DNA from: CAIWHR01 sp963811685
Lineage (GTDB): Bacteria > Pseudomonadota > Gammaproteobacteria > Burkholderiales > Casimicrobiaceae
Assembly: GCA_963811685.1 (NCBI GenBank)
Contig: CAWESK010000005.1
Span: forward strand, 124,001 to 188,000
Length of the DNA stretch: 64,000 nt
Direction of reading: 5' to 3'
In this document: piece after piece, positions 1 through 7,925 of the stretch
Layout: each line of letters starts with the position of its first letter
Numbering within the stretch: the first letter of the stretch is position 1
Position numbers and translations under genes: made by a program
The notes under the pieces: model-generated
What the model saw: the letters and a program-made list of their open reading frames with translations, nothing else
Told to the model about the DNA's origin: nothing
The model's database searches: none

Positions 1-276
1 CGCAGCTGGTTCGTCGGCACGTCCGCCGAGCACTTGCGCACGACGGCGTTGCGCAACGGCTCGCTGCAGGGAGCCTATCTCATCGTCGCGGCGCGCGCGC
101 TGGGGCTCGACTGCGGACCGATGTCCGGATTCGACAACGCAAAGGTGGACGAGGCCTTTTTCGCCGGGACCACGATCCGCTCGAATTTCCTGTGCAACCT
201 CGGCTATGGCGATTCCACGAGGCTGCACCCGCGTGCTCCCCGCCTGTCGTTCGACGAGGCCTGCTCGATCGTCTAA
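1..276 (+). CDS. RutE/HadB-like nitroreductase-family oxidoreductase, 3' end only
   Basis: The reading frame is open from the first base, so the N-terminal part lies outside the window. The visible 91 residues carry the C-terminal block of the RutE-type malonic semialdehyde reductases in the nitroreductase fold: a GAYLIVAARALGLDCGPMSG helix/loop, then NLGYGD and a terminal PRLSFDEA stretch. Family members are FMN-dependent NAD(P)H reductases, known from pyrimidine degradation and as general quinone or nitro reductases. No other rut gene is visible, so the substrate is not fixed. The stop overlaps the convergent malate synthase stop by 4 bases. Confidence 0.75.
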   Translation, partial: RSWFVGTSAEHLRTTALRNGSLQGAYLIVAARALGLDCGPMSGFDNAKVDEAFFAGTTIRSNFLCNLGYGDSTRLHPRAPRLSFDEACSIV

Positions 277-1877
277 TCGATCAGGTCGTAGGCCGGCAGC
301 GTCAGGAATTCGACGAAGGTGTCGTTGTCGACGAGCTCCTCGAAGATCTTCGCGGCAGTCTCGTACCGGCCGTCGGCGAATGCCGGCCCGAGCAGATCGC
401 GGATCTTCGTCATTTCCTGCGGGATCATCGCGGCGACCATCGGCTTGTCGACCTTGCGGCCGTCGTCCAGCACGCCCTTCGGCGAGCGGATCCATTGCCA
501 CACCTGCGAACGCGAGATCTCGGCGGTCGCGGCGTCTTCCATCAGGTTGAAGATCGGCACCGCGCCCTGCCCCGCGAGCCACGCGCCGATGTACTGGATC
601 GCGACGTTGATGTTGAGCCGCAAACCGGCTTCGGTGATCGGCTTTTCCGGCTCCCAGTGCAACAGGTCGGCGGCCGTCACGCGGACGTCGTCGCGTTTCC
701 TCGTCGCGATCTGATTCCGCGCCGGCATCAGCCGGTCGAACACTTCCTTCGCCACCGGCACGAGGCCGGGGTGCGCGACCCACGTCCCGTCGTGCCCGTA
801 GGTCGCCTCCCGCTCCTTGTCGGCCTTCACCTTGGCAAACGCGAGCGCGTTGGCGGCTTCGTCGTTCTTGATCGGAATCTGCGCGGCCATGCCGCCCATC
901 GCGTGGATGTTGCGGCGATGGCAGGTCTTGACGAGGAGTTCGGCGTAGCTCTTCATGAAATGCGTCGTCATCGTCACCAGCGCGCGGTCGGCGAGGCAGA
1001 AGTCGTGCTGGTTCCTGAATTTCTTGATGCACGAGAAGATGTAATCCCAGCGGCCGCAGTTGAGCCCCGCCGAATGCTCGCGGAGCTCGTAGAGGATCTC
1101 GTCCATCTCGAACGCCGCGAGCAGCGTCTCGATCAGCACCGTGGCCTTGATCGTCCCCTGCGCGACCCCGAGCTCGCGCTCGGCCGTCACGAAGACGTCG
1201 TTCCACAGCCGCGCCTCGAGGTGGCTTTCGAGCTTCGGCAGGTAGAAATACGGACCGCTCCCCGCCGCAGCGAGCGCCTTCGCATTGTGGAAGAAGTAGA
1301 GCGCGAAATCGAAGATGCCGCCGCTGATCGGCGTGCCGTCGATCAGGACGTGCTTCTCGGGCAGATGCCAGCCGCGCGGCCGCACGAACAGCGTGGCGGT
1401 CTTTTCCTGCAGCCGGTATTGCTTGCCCTCGGGCGAAGTGAAGTCGATCCGCCGGCGAATCGCGTCGCGCAGATTGAGATGCCCCTGCAGGTTGTTGTCC
1501 CATTTCGGCGTGTTGGCGTCCTCGAAGTCCGCCATGAACACGCTGGCGCCCGAGTTGAGCGCGTTGACGATCATCTTGCGGTCGACGGGACCCGTGATCT
1601 CGACGCGCCGGTCGGCGATGTCGGCCGGGTACGGCGCACAGGTCCAGTCGCCGTCGCGGATCGCCCGCGTCTCGGGCAGGAAATCGGGCAGCTTGCCCGC
1701 GTCGAGCTCGGCCTGGCGCTGCGCGCGCCGAGCGAGCAGCTTTTCCGCGGCGATCGCCGTAACGCGCGTTGCAGGTTGGCGGCGAAGCGCCACGGCCTCC
1801 GGCGTCAGGATCTCCGCGTATTCGGCGGTGATCCGGCCGGTGATCTCGATTCCGGCACCGTAGGTCGGCGTGCTCAT
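273..1877 (-). CDS. aceB: malate synthase A
   Basis: Condenses glyoxylate with acetyl-CoA to malate in the glyoxylate shunt, in the cytoplasm. The 534-residue protein has the usual length of the A isoform. It contains the family signature around REHSAGLNCGRWDYIFS (about residues 255-270) and an early FMADFEDANTP block. The frame stays open upstream to 1973, but the start at 1877 (MSTPTYGAGIEITG) matches the usual N-terminus, and residues encoded before it look non-coding. No isocitrate lyase gene is in the window. A TAGAAT at 1942-1947 on this strand could be a -10 element. Confidence 0.96.
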   Translation of the reverse strand: MSTPTYGAGIEITGRITAEYAEILTPEAVALRRQPATRVTAIAAEKLLARRAQRQAELDAGKLPDFLPETRAIRDGDWTCAPYPADIADRRVEITGPVDRKMIVNALNSGASVFMADFEDANTPKWDNNLQGHLNLRDAIRRRIDFTSPEGKQYRLQEKTATLFVRPRGWHLPEKHVLIDGTPISGGIFDFALYFFHNAKALAAAGSGPYFYLPKLESHLEARLWNDVFVTAERELGVAQGTIKATVLIETLLAAFEMDEILYELREHSAGLNCGRWDYIFSCIKKFRNQHDFCLADRALVTMTTHFMKSYAELLVKTCHRRNIHAMGGMAAQIPIKNDEAANALAFAKVKADKEREATYGHDGTWVAHPGLVPVAKEVFDRLMPARNQIATRKRDDVRVTAADLLHWEPEKPITEAGLRLNINVAIQYIGAWLAGQGAVPIFNLMEDAATAEISRSQVWQWIRSPKGVLDDGRKVDKPMVAAMIPQEMTKIRDLLGPAFADGRYETAAKIFEELVDNDTFVEFLTLPAYDLID

Positions 1878-2044
1878 GGGCGGCTCGTTCGGGGACTCGA
1901 GGGGCATGCGAACTCTGAAGAGATGAGTGGATATCGCTCCTATTCTACGCCACCTTTTGCTGCGGTGCAGCACTGCCGGGTCGCGCGCCGTTTCCCTGCG
2001 GAAGACGGCAGGAAACCCCTCGGGGACGGGGAAAGGACGCTACG

Positions 2045-3769
2045 TCAGGCGTAGGTCGCCCGCCGGATGTCCGGCCGTGCCAGCATCCCTTGGGCGATCC
2101 CGCGGTTGATCGCGCTGACGACGGCGCGCAGCGTCGCGGTCACGATGTTCGGGTCGAGCCCGACGCCGTAGACCGTCTGCTCGAGGCCGATGCGCAACTG
2201 GACGTAGGCGACAGCCGTTGCGTCCTCGCCCGCGCCTACCGCATGCTCGTGATAGCTCTGGACGTGGATGTCGAAGCCGCCGTCTGCGCGCAGCGCATGG
2301 ACGAACGCATCGACCGGCCCGTTGCCGGCGCCGGTGGGGCGCCATTCGACGCCGTCGACCGTGAGATGCGCCGTCAATTGCTCGACGGTGCCGTCGTTGG
2401 CGTTGTGCTGCGCGCGGTGGCCGACGTAGCCGACGGGCAATGTCGCCGCGACGTACTCGCGATCGAACACGGCGCGGATGTCCGCCGGCATCAGCTCCTT
2501 GCCGGTCGCGTCGGTGATCTTCTGCACCACCTGGCTGAACTCGATCTGCAGAAGGCGCGGCAGCGCAAGACCGTAATCACGCTCCAGCAGGTAGGCGATG
2601 CCGCCCTTGCCCGACTGGCTGTTGACGCGGATCACCGCATCGTAGGTGCGGCCGACGTCGGCCGGATCGATCGGCAGATAGGGAACGTCCCACACCGGAT
2701 TGCCGCGCGCGGTTTCGGTCGCCCGTTCGGCGAGCCCCTTCTTGATCGCATCCTGGTGCGACCCGGAGAAGGCGGTGAACACGAGATCGCCGCCGTACGG
2801 ATGGCGCGGATGCACGGGCAGCTGATTGCAATGCTCGACGGTGCGGATGATCTCGTTGATGTCGGAGAAGTCGATTCCCGGATCCACGCCCTGCGTGAAC
2901 AGGTTGAGGCCGAGCGTTACCAGGCAGACGTTGCCGGTGCGCTCGCCGTTGCCGAAGAGGCACCCTTCGACGCGCTGCGCGCCGGCGAGAAGCGCGAGCT
3001 CGGCGGACGCGACGCCGCAGCCGCGGTCGTTGTGCGGGTGGATCGACAGCACGATCGAATCGCGGCGCGCGAGCGCGCGCGACATCCACTCGATCTGGTC
3101 GGCGTAGATGTTCGGCGTCGCCATCTCGACCGTGGCCGGCAGGTTGATGATGACTTTTCTGGCCGGCGTCGGCTGCCAGATGTCGTTCACTGCGTTGCAG
3201 ACGTCGGCGGCGAAGTCGAGCTCGGTCGCCGTGAAGCTCTCCGGAGAATACTGGAAGATCCATTCGGTCTCCGGCCGCGCCGCCGCGCATTCCTTGATCA
3301 GCGCGGCGCCCTTGACCGCGATGTCGCGGATGCCCGCGCGGTCCATTCCGAACACCACGCGCCGCTGGGTCGTCGACGTCGAGTTGTAGAGATGGACGAT
3401 CGCGCGCTTGACGCCCGCCACCGCGTCGAACGTGCGCCGGATGATCGGCTCGCGCGCCTGCGTCAGCACCTGCACCGTCACGTCGTCGGGGATGAGATCT
3501 TCGTCGATCAGCTTCCGCGCGAAGTCGTAATCGGTCTGCGAGGCGGCCGGAAAGCCAATCTCGATTTCCTTGTAGCCGAGCTTCACGAGGAGCTTCCACA
3601 GCCGCATCTTGCGTTCGGCATCCATCGGCTCGATCAGCGCCTGGTTGCCGTCGCGCAGATCGACGCTGCACCAGACCGGCGGGACGGTGATCGCGCGGGA
3701 AGGCCATTGCCGGTCGGGCAAGCTCACGGAGGCAACGGGTCGGTATTTTCGTGACGGATCGACGTTCAT
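2045..3769 (-). CDS. leuA: 2-isopropylmalate synthase
   Basis: First committed step of leucine synthesis: 2-oxoisovalerate plus acetyl-CoA gives 2-isopropylmalate. The 574-residue protein is of the longer LeuA type. It has an HMGL-like TIM barrel with DLRDGNQAL (about residue 38) and the metal-binding HNDRGC block (about residue 243), followed by a C-terminal LeuA dimer/allosteric domain that carries leucine feedback inhibition in this family. It follows pssA on the same strand. The 245-bp gap to pssA holds a leucine-rich leader peptide and a promoter, so leuA probably has its own leucine-responsive transcription. Confidence 0.97.
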   Translation of the reverse strand: MNVDPSRKYRPVASVSLPDRQWPSRAITVPPVWCSVDLRDGNQALIEPMDAERKMRLWKLLVKLGYKEIEIGFPAASQTDYDFARKLIDEDLIPDDVTVQVLTQAREPIIRRTFDAVAGVKRAIVHLYNSTSTTQRRVVFGMDRAGIRDIAVKGAALIKECAAARPETEWIFQYSPESFTATELDFAADVCNAVNDIWQPTPARKVIINLPATVEMATPNIYADQIEWMSRALARRDSIVLSIHPHNDRGCGVASAELALLAGAQRVEGCLFGNGERTGNVCLVTLGLNLFTQGVDPGIDFSDINEIIRTVEHCNQLPVHPRHPYGGDLVFTAFSGSHQDAIKKGLAERATETARGNPVWDVPYLPIDPADVGRTYDAVIRVNSQSGKGGIAYLLERDYGLALPRLLQIEFSQVVQKITDATGKELMPADIRAVFDREYVAATLPVGYVGHRAQHNANDGTVEQLTAHLTVDGVEWRPTGAGNGPVDAFVHALRADGGFDIHVQSYHEHAVGAGEDATAVAYVQLRIGLEQTVYGVGLDPNIVTATLRAVVSAINRGIAQGMLARPDIRRATYA

Positions 3770-3861
3770 GGTTCGCTCTCGAGTTCCAACGGCGGATGAC
3801 GCGGAATCGCCCCCGGAGGCTCCGGCGGCGCTCGTTTTACTGCTCGAATTGAGGGTATGAG

Positions 3862-3954
3862 TTATGTGCGCGCGAGGCGCAGCAGCAGCAGGCCGCCCAA
3901 AAGGGGGCGAAGCGCGAGGAGCGCGGGACGGCCGGCGGTGGAAAAGCTGCTCAT
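3862..3954 (-). CDS. putative leuA leader peptide (30 aa, leucine-rich)
   Basis: A 30-codon frame starting MSSFSTAGRP has ten leucine codons among the last twenty residues, including LL, LL and LLLL runs, and ends in TAA 92 bp before leuA. This is the hallmark of a leader peptide whose translation senses charged leucyl-tRNA. A strong hairpin built on CCGGA/TCCGG lies between its stop and leuA (about 3805-3825), but no U-run follows it on this strand. Control could therefore be by Rho or at translation rather than by a classical intrinsic terminator. The call rests on composition and position; no homologue search was possible. Confidence 0.62.
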   Translation of the reverse strand: MSSFSTAGRPALLALRPLLGGLLLLRLART

Positions 3955-3963
3955 GATCGATTC

Positions 3964-3993
3964 ACTATACCCGGAGTTCCGCCGTGAAAGCAA
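3964..3993 (-). promoter_or_regulatory. sigma70-like promoter for the leuA leader transcript
   Basis: Read on the minus strand, TTGCTT (3988-3993) and TATAGT (3964-3969) are separated by 18 bp. The leader peptide ATG (3954) is only 10 nt past the -10 box. A start at the usual distance would leave at most a few untranslated bases, so the leader peptide mRNA may be leaderless. Confidence 0.5.
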
Positions 3994-4014
3994 GGCCTTG
4001 CGCGAAGGTGCCGG

Positions 4015-4785
4015 TCAGGTCGACGCCGGCGGCGCCGGAGGTCGGCGGCGCAGCTTCGTCCACGCGAGGTAGAAGTAACCGGAAACCGCGTAGGCGACAA
4101 AGCCGGCGAACAGCACGAGCGGAGGCTGGTACGACAGGAGCGCGATCGCCAGCACGAACACGAAGATCGCGAGAAACGGGACGCTCTTCTTGAGGTTGAT
4201 CGACTTGAAGCTCCAGTACGGCACGTTGCTCACCATCGTGAGGCCCGCGAACAGCGTGACGGCGAACACCCACCACTTGAGTCCGGCGGGATCGATGTTG
4301 TTGTCGTCGACGATCCACACGAGCCCGGCGACGAGCGCCGCCGCGGCCGGGCTCGGCATGCCGGTGAACCAGCGCTTGTCGGCGACGTCGAGCATCGTGT
4401 TGAACCGCGCGAGCCGCAGCGCAGCGCCCGCGACGTAGACGAACGCGGCAATCCAGCCGAGCTTGCCCATTCCCTTCAATGCCCATTCGTAGACGATCAA
4501 CGCCGGCGCTGCGCCGAAGCTGACCATGTCCGCGAGGCTGTCGAATTCGGCGCCGAACGCGCTTTGCGTCCGCGTCATCCGCGCGACGCGCCCGTCGAGG
4601 CCGTCGAGCACCATCGCCACGAAGATCGCCGCCGCGGCCTGGTCGAAGCGCAGGTTCATCGCCTGCACGATCGCATAGAACCCCGCGAACAGCGCCGCCG
4701 TCGTGAAGAGGTTCGGGAGCAGGTAGATGCCGCGCCGGCGCACCCGGTTCTTGCGAAGCGCGCGCTGGGTGTCGAAGTCGGCCAT
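4015..4785 (-). CDS. pssA: CDP-diacylglycerol--serine O-phosphatidyltransferase
   Basis: Makes phosphatidylserine from CDP-diacylglycerol and serine at the inner membrane, the step before Psd. The 256-residue, multi-membrane-segment protein carries the CDP-alcohol phosphatidyltransferase signature DG-x2-AR-x8-G-x3-D-x3-D, seen as DGLDGRVAR, then GAEFDSLAD (about residues 61-87). It lies downstream of psd on the same strand, but a 183-bp foldback element sits between them and ends 4 nt before this start codon. The proline-rich C-terminal tail is poorly conserved in the family. Confidence 0.97.
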   Translation of the reverse strand: MADFDTQRALRKNRVRRRGIYLLPNLFTTAALFAGFYAIVQAMNLRFDQAAAAIFVAMVLDGLDGRVARMTRTQSAFGAEFDSLADMVSFGAAPALIVYEWALKGMGKLGWIAAFVYVAGAALRLARFNTMLDVADKRWFTGMPSPAAAALVAGLVWIVDDNNIDPAGLKWWVFAVTLFAGLTMVSNVPYWSFKSINLKKSVPFLAIFVFVLAIALLSYQPPLVLFAGFVAYAVSGYFYLAWTKLRRRPPAPPAST

Positions 4786-4789
4786 GTTT

Positions 4790-4972
4790 AGGAGCCTGTC
4801 TGGTCTGCTTTCACGTTACGTTCTTGGCAGCAACCCAAAGGGACGGGGCGAGTTGGGCGCATTTCTGCGTTGCTCGCCCTTGCCATACTCCCGGTATGCC
4901 TTCGGCCTCGCGCCTTGAACTGCGCCCAACTCGCCTCCGTCGTATGCGCGAAAACAGGCCAGACAGGCTCCT
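4790..4972. repeat. 183-bp foldback (MITE-like) element between psd and pssA
   Basis: The ends are 18-bp inverted repeats with one mismatch (AGGAGCCTGTCTGGTCTG at 4790-4807 against 4955-4972). Inside are a second arm pair built on GCGAGTTGGGCGCA (about 4848-4861 and 4921-4934) and a central CATAC/GTATG hairpin, so the whole unit can fold on itself. It has no open frame of its own. It shares an internal GGCAGCAACCC block and GCCTGT termini with the element at 49125-49395. Such elements are usually non-autonomous and moved by a transposase elsewhere; no target duplication is evident. Confidence 0.75.
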
Positions 4973-5022
4973 TGGAAGGTAGCACAAACGGTGGGTCGCG
5001 CCACGCGCGCGCGGGCGTCAAA

Positions 5023-5670
5023 TCAGCCCGGCAATTCGGCGACGACCGTCGTCGTCGCGTAGACGGTGTCGCCGACCGCGACCTTCGGCGTCGCCATCGG
5101 GGCGAGATAGACATCCACCCGCGAGCCGAAGCGGATGAAGCCGTAGCGCTGACCGCGCGCGAGCACGTCGCCGGGCTTCACGTAGCACAGGATCCGGCGG
5201 GCGATCAGCCCGGCGATCTGCACGCACGTCACGTCGTTGCCGCCCGGCGTGCGCAGGTGCAGCGCATTGCGCTCGTTCTCGAGCGACGCCTTGTCGAGCG
5301 CGGCGTTCACGAAGCGACCCGCGTGATACCACGCGTTGACGACGGTGCCGTCTACGGGGCTGCGGTTCGAGTGGACATTGAACACGTTCATGAACACGCT
5401 GATCTTCAGCGCATCGCGGTCGAGGTACGGGTCGCGGCAGCGCTCCACCTTGACGATCCGGCCGTCCGCGGGCGACAGCACCGCGTTGGCCTGCGCGGGC
5501 ACCGCACGCGCAGGATCGCGGAAGAACTGCAGGATGAAAAGCGCGACGAGCCAGGCGAGTGCGGCCAGAACCCACAGCTGCCCGAGCGTGAGCAGCAGCG
5601 CGACGGCGACCGAGATCGCGAGGAACGGCCAGCCCTCGCGGGCGATGATCGGATGGGGATAGCTCGGCAC
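5023..5670 (-). CDS. psd: phosphatidylserine decarboxylase (short, archaeal-type)
   Basis: Converts phosphatidylserine to phosphatidylethanolamine at the inner membrane. The start is a GTG at 5670 (VPSYPHPIIAREGWP), giving 215 residues, the usual size of the short form. Residues encoded upstream of it look non-coding. Two N-terminal membrane segments are followed by LSPADGRI, NVHSNRSPVDG and a late GFIRFGS. The serine of the GS pair is the expected site of self-cleavage that generates the pyruvoyl cofactor. It belongs to the minus-strand run from ilvI. Confidence 0.95.
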   Translation of the reverse strand: MPSYPHPIIAREGWPFLAISVAVALLLTLGQLWVLAALAWLVALFILQFFRDPARAVPAQANAVLSPADGRIVKVERCRDPYLDRDALKISVFMNVFNVHSNRSPVDGTVVNAWYHAGRFVNAALDKASLENERNALHLRTPGGNDVTCVQIAGLIARRILCYVKPGDVLARGQRYGFIRFGSRVDVYLAPMATPKVAVGDTVYATTTVVAELPG

Positions 5671-5743
5671 GGCGCCTCGCGCGGGGCGGTGATGACGCGC
5701 CGATTCTAGCAGGCGGTCGCGATACGAATGCGGTCGTCGGGTG

Positions 5744-6028
5744 TCACGGCGATGGCGCGCCGGCCGACTTTGGAGCGGCCGCCGGAGCAGCCGCCGGCGC
5801 GGGCGCATGCACCGTCGACGTGTCGATGGCGCGCTCGATGCGCGTCGCCTCCCGTTTGGCGCTGCCGCCGAAAGCGATCATCGATACGCGCAGGATCATG
5901 TACAGGAACAGAACGACGACGACGACGAACGCCGCGCGCAGCAGGATGATGCGGTCGATCTCGAACGGCGGGCGCGCCGGTTTGCGCGCGGGCGCCGGGG
6001 GTGGGCGGGATTTCGGCGGCGCCGGCAA
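5744..6028 (-). CDS. small single-pass membrane protein, unknown function
   Basis: A 94-residue frame with a proline/arginine-rich start, one hydrophobic segment (LLRAAFVVVVVLFLYMIL, about residues 29-46) and an alanine/proline-rich tail. The start codon is TTG, 4 nt after the stop of the preceding small gene, preceded by a weak GGTGA. Tight packing between ilvC and psd suggests cotranscription. The family was not recognised. Confidence 0.6.
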   Translation of the reverse strand: MPAPPKSRPPPAPARKPARPPFEIDRIILLRAAFVVVVVLFLYMILRVSMIAFGGSAKREATRIERAIDTSTVHAPAPAAAPAAAPKSAGAPSP

Positions 6029-6032
6029 TCCG

Positions 6033-6341
6033 TCACCGGGTGGTTTCGTCGACCCGCCTCGTTTGGGCTTCCGCCGCGCGCCGGACCGTCTCGTCGACCC
6101 CGCGTGCCCGCTCGATCGGCGCCTGGTACGACGGCGTTGCGGTGGTGCTGCCGGAAAAATCGGAGACGGCCGCCGGGGTCGGGCTGCGCTGAAGCCCGGT
6201 GGGCTCGCCGGCCCTGCCGGGGCCGGACAGCAGCCCGTACTGCTTCAGCGCATCCTTCGAAAGCCACGCCACGATCGCCAAGGCTAGCAGGATGACGATG
6301 AGGCCGACCCAACCGCCCTGTCTTCCGATCCGCCGATCCAT
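6033..6341 (-). CDS. small membrane-anchored protein, unknown function
   Basis: Encodes 102 residues beginning MDRRIGRQGGWVGL, with a near-consensus AGGAGG 8-9 nt before the ATG. One membrane segment (about residues 11-27) is followed by a polar, serine/alanine-rich region that would be periplasmic if the N-terminus is cytoplasmic. It starts 14 bp after ilvC and is followed 4 bp later by another small membrane protein. A longer open frame extends upstream inside ilvC, but the ribosome site decides the start. No family was recognised. Confidence 0.68.
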   Translation of the reverse strand: MDRRIGRQGGWVGLIVILLALAIVAWLSKDALKQYGLLSGPGRAGEPTGLQRSPTPAAVSDFSGSTTATPSYQAPIERARGVDETVRRAAEAQTRRVDETTR

Positions 6342-6355
6342 GGCCTGTCCTCCTG

Positions 6356-7372
6356 TCAGTTGCGCGTTTGATCCACCAGCTTGTTCTTCCTGATCCACGG
6401 CATCATCGAGCGCAGCTTCGCGCCGACCAGCTCGATCGGGTGCTCGGCCGTCAGCCGGCGGCGCGACAGCAGCGTCGGCGCCCCGGCGCGATTCTCCAGG
6501 ATGAAGTCGCGGGCGTACTCGCCCGACTGGATGCGCGAGAGCGCGTCGCGCATCGCCTGCTTCGTCTCCGCCGTGACAATCCTGGGTCCCGTCACGTATT
6601 CGCCATACTCGGCATTGTTCGAGATCGAGTAGTTCATGTTCGCGATGCCGCCTTCGTAGATGAGATCGACGATCAGCTTCACTTCGTGCAAGCACTCGAA
6701 GTAGGCCATCTCGGGAGCATAGCCCGCCTCGGTCAGCGTCTCATAGCCTGCCTTGATGAGCTCGACCAGCCCGCCGCAGAGCACGGTCTGCTCGCCGAAG
6801 AGATCGGTCTCGGTCTCTTCGCGGAAGTTGGTCTCGATGACGCCGGCGCGCGCGCCGCCGATCGCCGCCGCGTACGAAAGCGCGACATCGCGCGCCTTCT
6901 TCGAGGCGTCCTGGTGGATGGCGATCAGCATCGGCACTCCGCCGCCGGCGACATACGTCGAACGCACCGTGTGTCCCGGCGCTTTCGGCGCGATCATCAC
7001 GACATCGAGATCGGCGCGCGGGACGATCTGCCCGTAATGGATGTTGAAGCCGTGCGCGAAGGCGAGCGTCGCGCCCTTCCTGATGTGCGGCTCGACCTCG
7101 CTCCTGTAGGTCGCCGCGATGTGCTCGTCGGGCATCAGCATCATCACGACGTCGGCGGACTTCACCGCCTCGGCGACTTCCGCGACCTTGAGGCCGGCCT
7201 TTTTCGCCTTGTCCCACGAGGCGCCGCCCTTGCGCAGGCCGACGGTGACCTTGACGCCCGAGTCGTTCAGGTTCTGCGCATGGGCATGCCCCTGCGAGCC
7301 GTAGCCGACGATCGTGACCTTCTTGCCCTTGATGAGCGAGAGGTCGGCGTCTTTTTCGTAATAGACTTTCAT
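6356..7372 (-). CDS. ilvC: ketol-acid reductoisomerase (class I)
   Basis: NADPH-dependent isomerisation and reduction of acetolactate and acetohydroxybutyrate, second common step of valine, leucine and isoleucine synthesis. The 338-residue length is that of the short class I enzymes. The N-terminal Rossmann motif GYGSQGHAHAQNL is at about residue 23. Acidic metal ligands lie in the ETDLFGEQ and YFECLHE helices (about residues 187 and 225). It is 18 bp from ilvH in the ilvI-ilvH-ilvC operon. Confidence 0.98.
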   Translation of the reverse strand: MKVYYEKDADLSLIKGKKVTIVGYGSQGHAHAQNLNDSGVKVTVGLRKGGASWDKAKKAGLKVAEVAEAVKSADVVMMLMPDEHIAATYRSEVEPHIRKGATLAFAHGFNIHYGQIVPRADLDVVMIAPKAPGHTVRSTYVAGGGVPMLIAIHQDASKKARDVALSYAAAIGGARAGVIETNFREETETDLFGEQTVLCGGLVELIKAGYETLTEAGYAPEMAYFECLHEVKLIVDLIYEGGIANMNYSISNNAEYGEYVTGPRIVTAETKQAMRDALSRIQSGEYARDFILENRAGAPTLLSRRRLTAEHPIELVGAKLRSMMPWIRKNKLVDQTRN

Positions 7373-7390
7373 CGTTTCATCCCCGTTTGA

Positions 7391-7882
7391 CTAGACTCGC
7401 AATATCCGTTCGCCGCGCCCGATCCCCGACGCGCCGGTGCGCACCGTCTCGAGGATCACGCCCGGCTCCATCGCCTGCAGGAACGCATCGAGCTTCACGC
7501 CGGTGCCGGTGAGCTCGATCGTGTAGCTCTTGTCCGTCACGTCGAGGATGTTGCCGCGAAAGATGTCGGCGAGCCGCTTCATCTCCTCGCGATCCTTGCC
7601 GGCGGCGCGCACCTTGACCAGCATCAGCTCGCGCTCGATGTGGTTGCCCTCGGTCAGGTCGACGACCTTGACGACGTCGACCAGCTTGTTCAGCTGCTTG
7701 GTGATCTGCTCGATGACGTCGTCGGAGCCGACGGTGACGATCGTCATCCGCGACATCGTGGTGTCCTCCGTCGGCGCCACCGTCAGCGACTCGATGTTGT
7801 AGCCGCGTGCCGAGAACAGCCCGGAAATGCGCGACAGCGCGCCGGCTTCGTTCTCGACGAGGATGGACAGGATGTGCCTCAT
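7391..7882 (-). CDS. ilvH: acetolactate synthase small (regulatory) subunit
   Basis: Regulatory partner of the upstream large subunit; binding of valine to its ACT domain gives feedback inhibition in the family. The 163 residues show the ACT start ILVENEAGALSRISGLFSAR, then a C-terminal domain. It lies 43 bp after ilvI and 18 bp before ilvC on the same strand. Confidence 0.97.
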   Translation of the reverse strand: MRHILSILVENEAGALSRISGLFSARGYNIESLTVAPTEDTTMSRMTIVTVGSDDVIEQITKQLNKLVDVVKVVDLTEGNHIERELMLVKVRAAGKDREEMKRLADIFRGNILDVTDKSYTIELTGTGVKLDAFLQAMEPGVILETVRTGASGIGRGERILRV

Positions 7883-7925
7883 GACGTCGCCCTCGAAGTC
7901 GCTTCGCGACCTTCCGCGGCGGCGC

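Noticed and set aside
2090..3754. Long plus-strand open frame opposite leuA
   Set aside because: Arginine/aspartate-rich shadow of a clearly conserved gene on the other strand; no fold or motif.
3805..3825. Intrinsic terminator in the leuA leader
   Set aside because: The hairpin is strong but no U-run follows on the leuA strand, so I do not call it a terminator.
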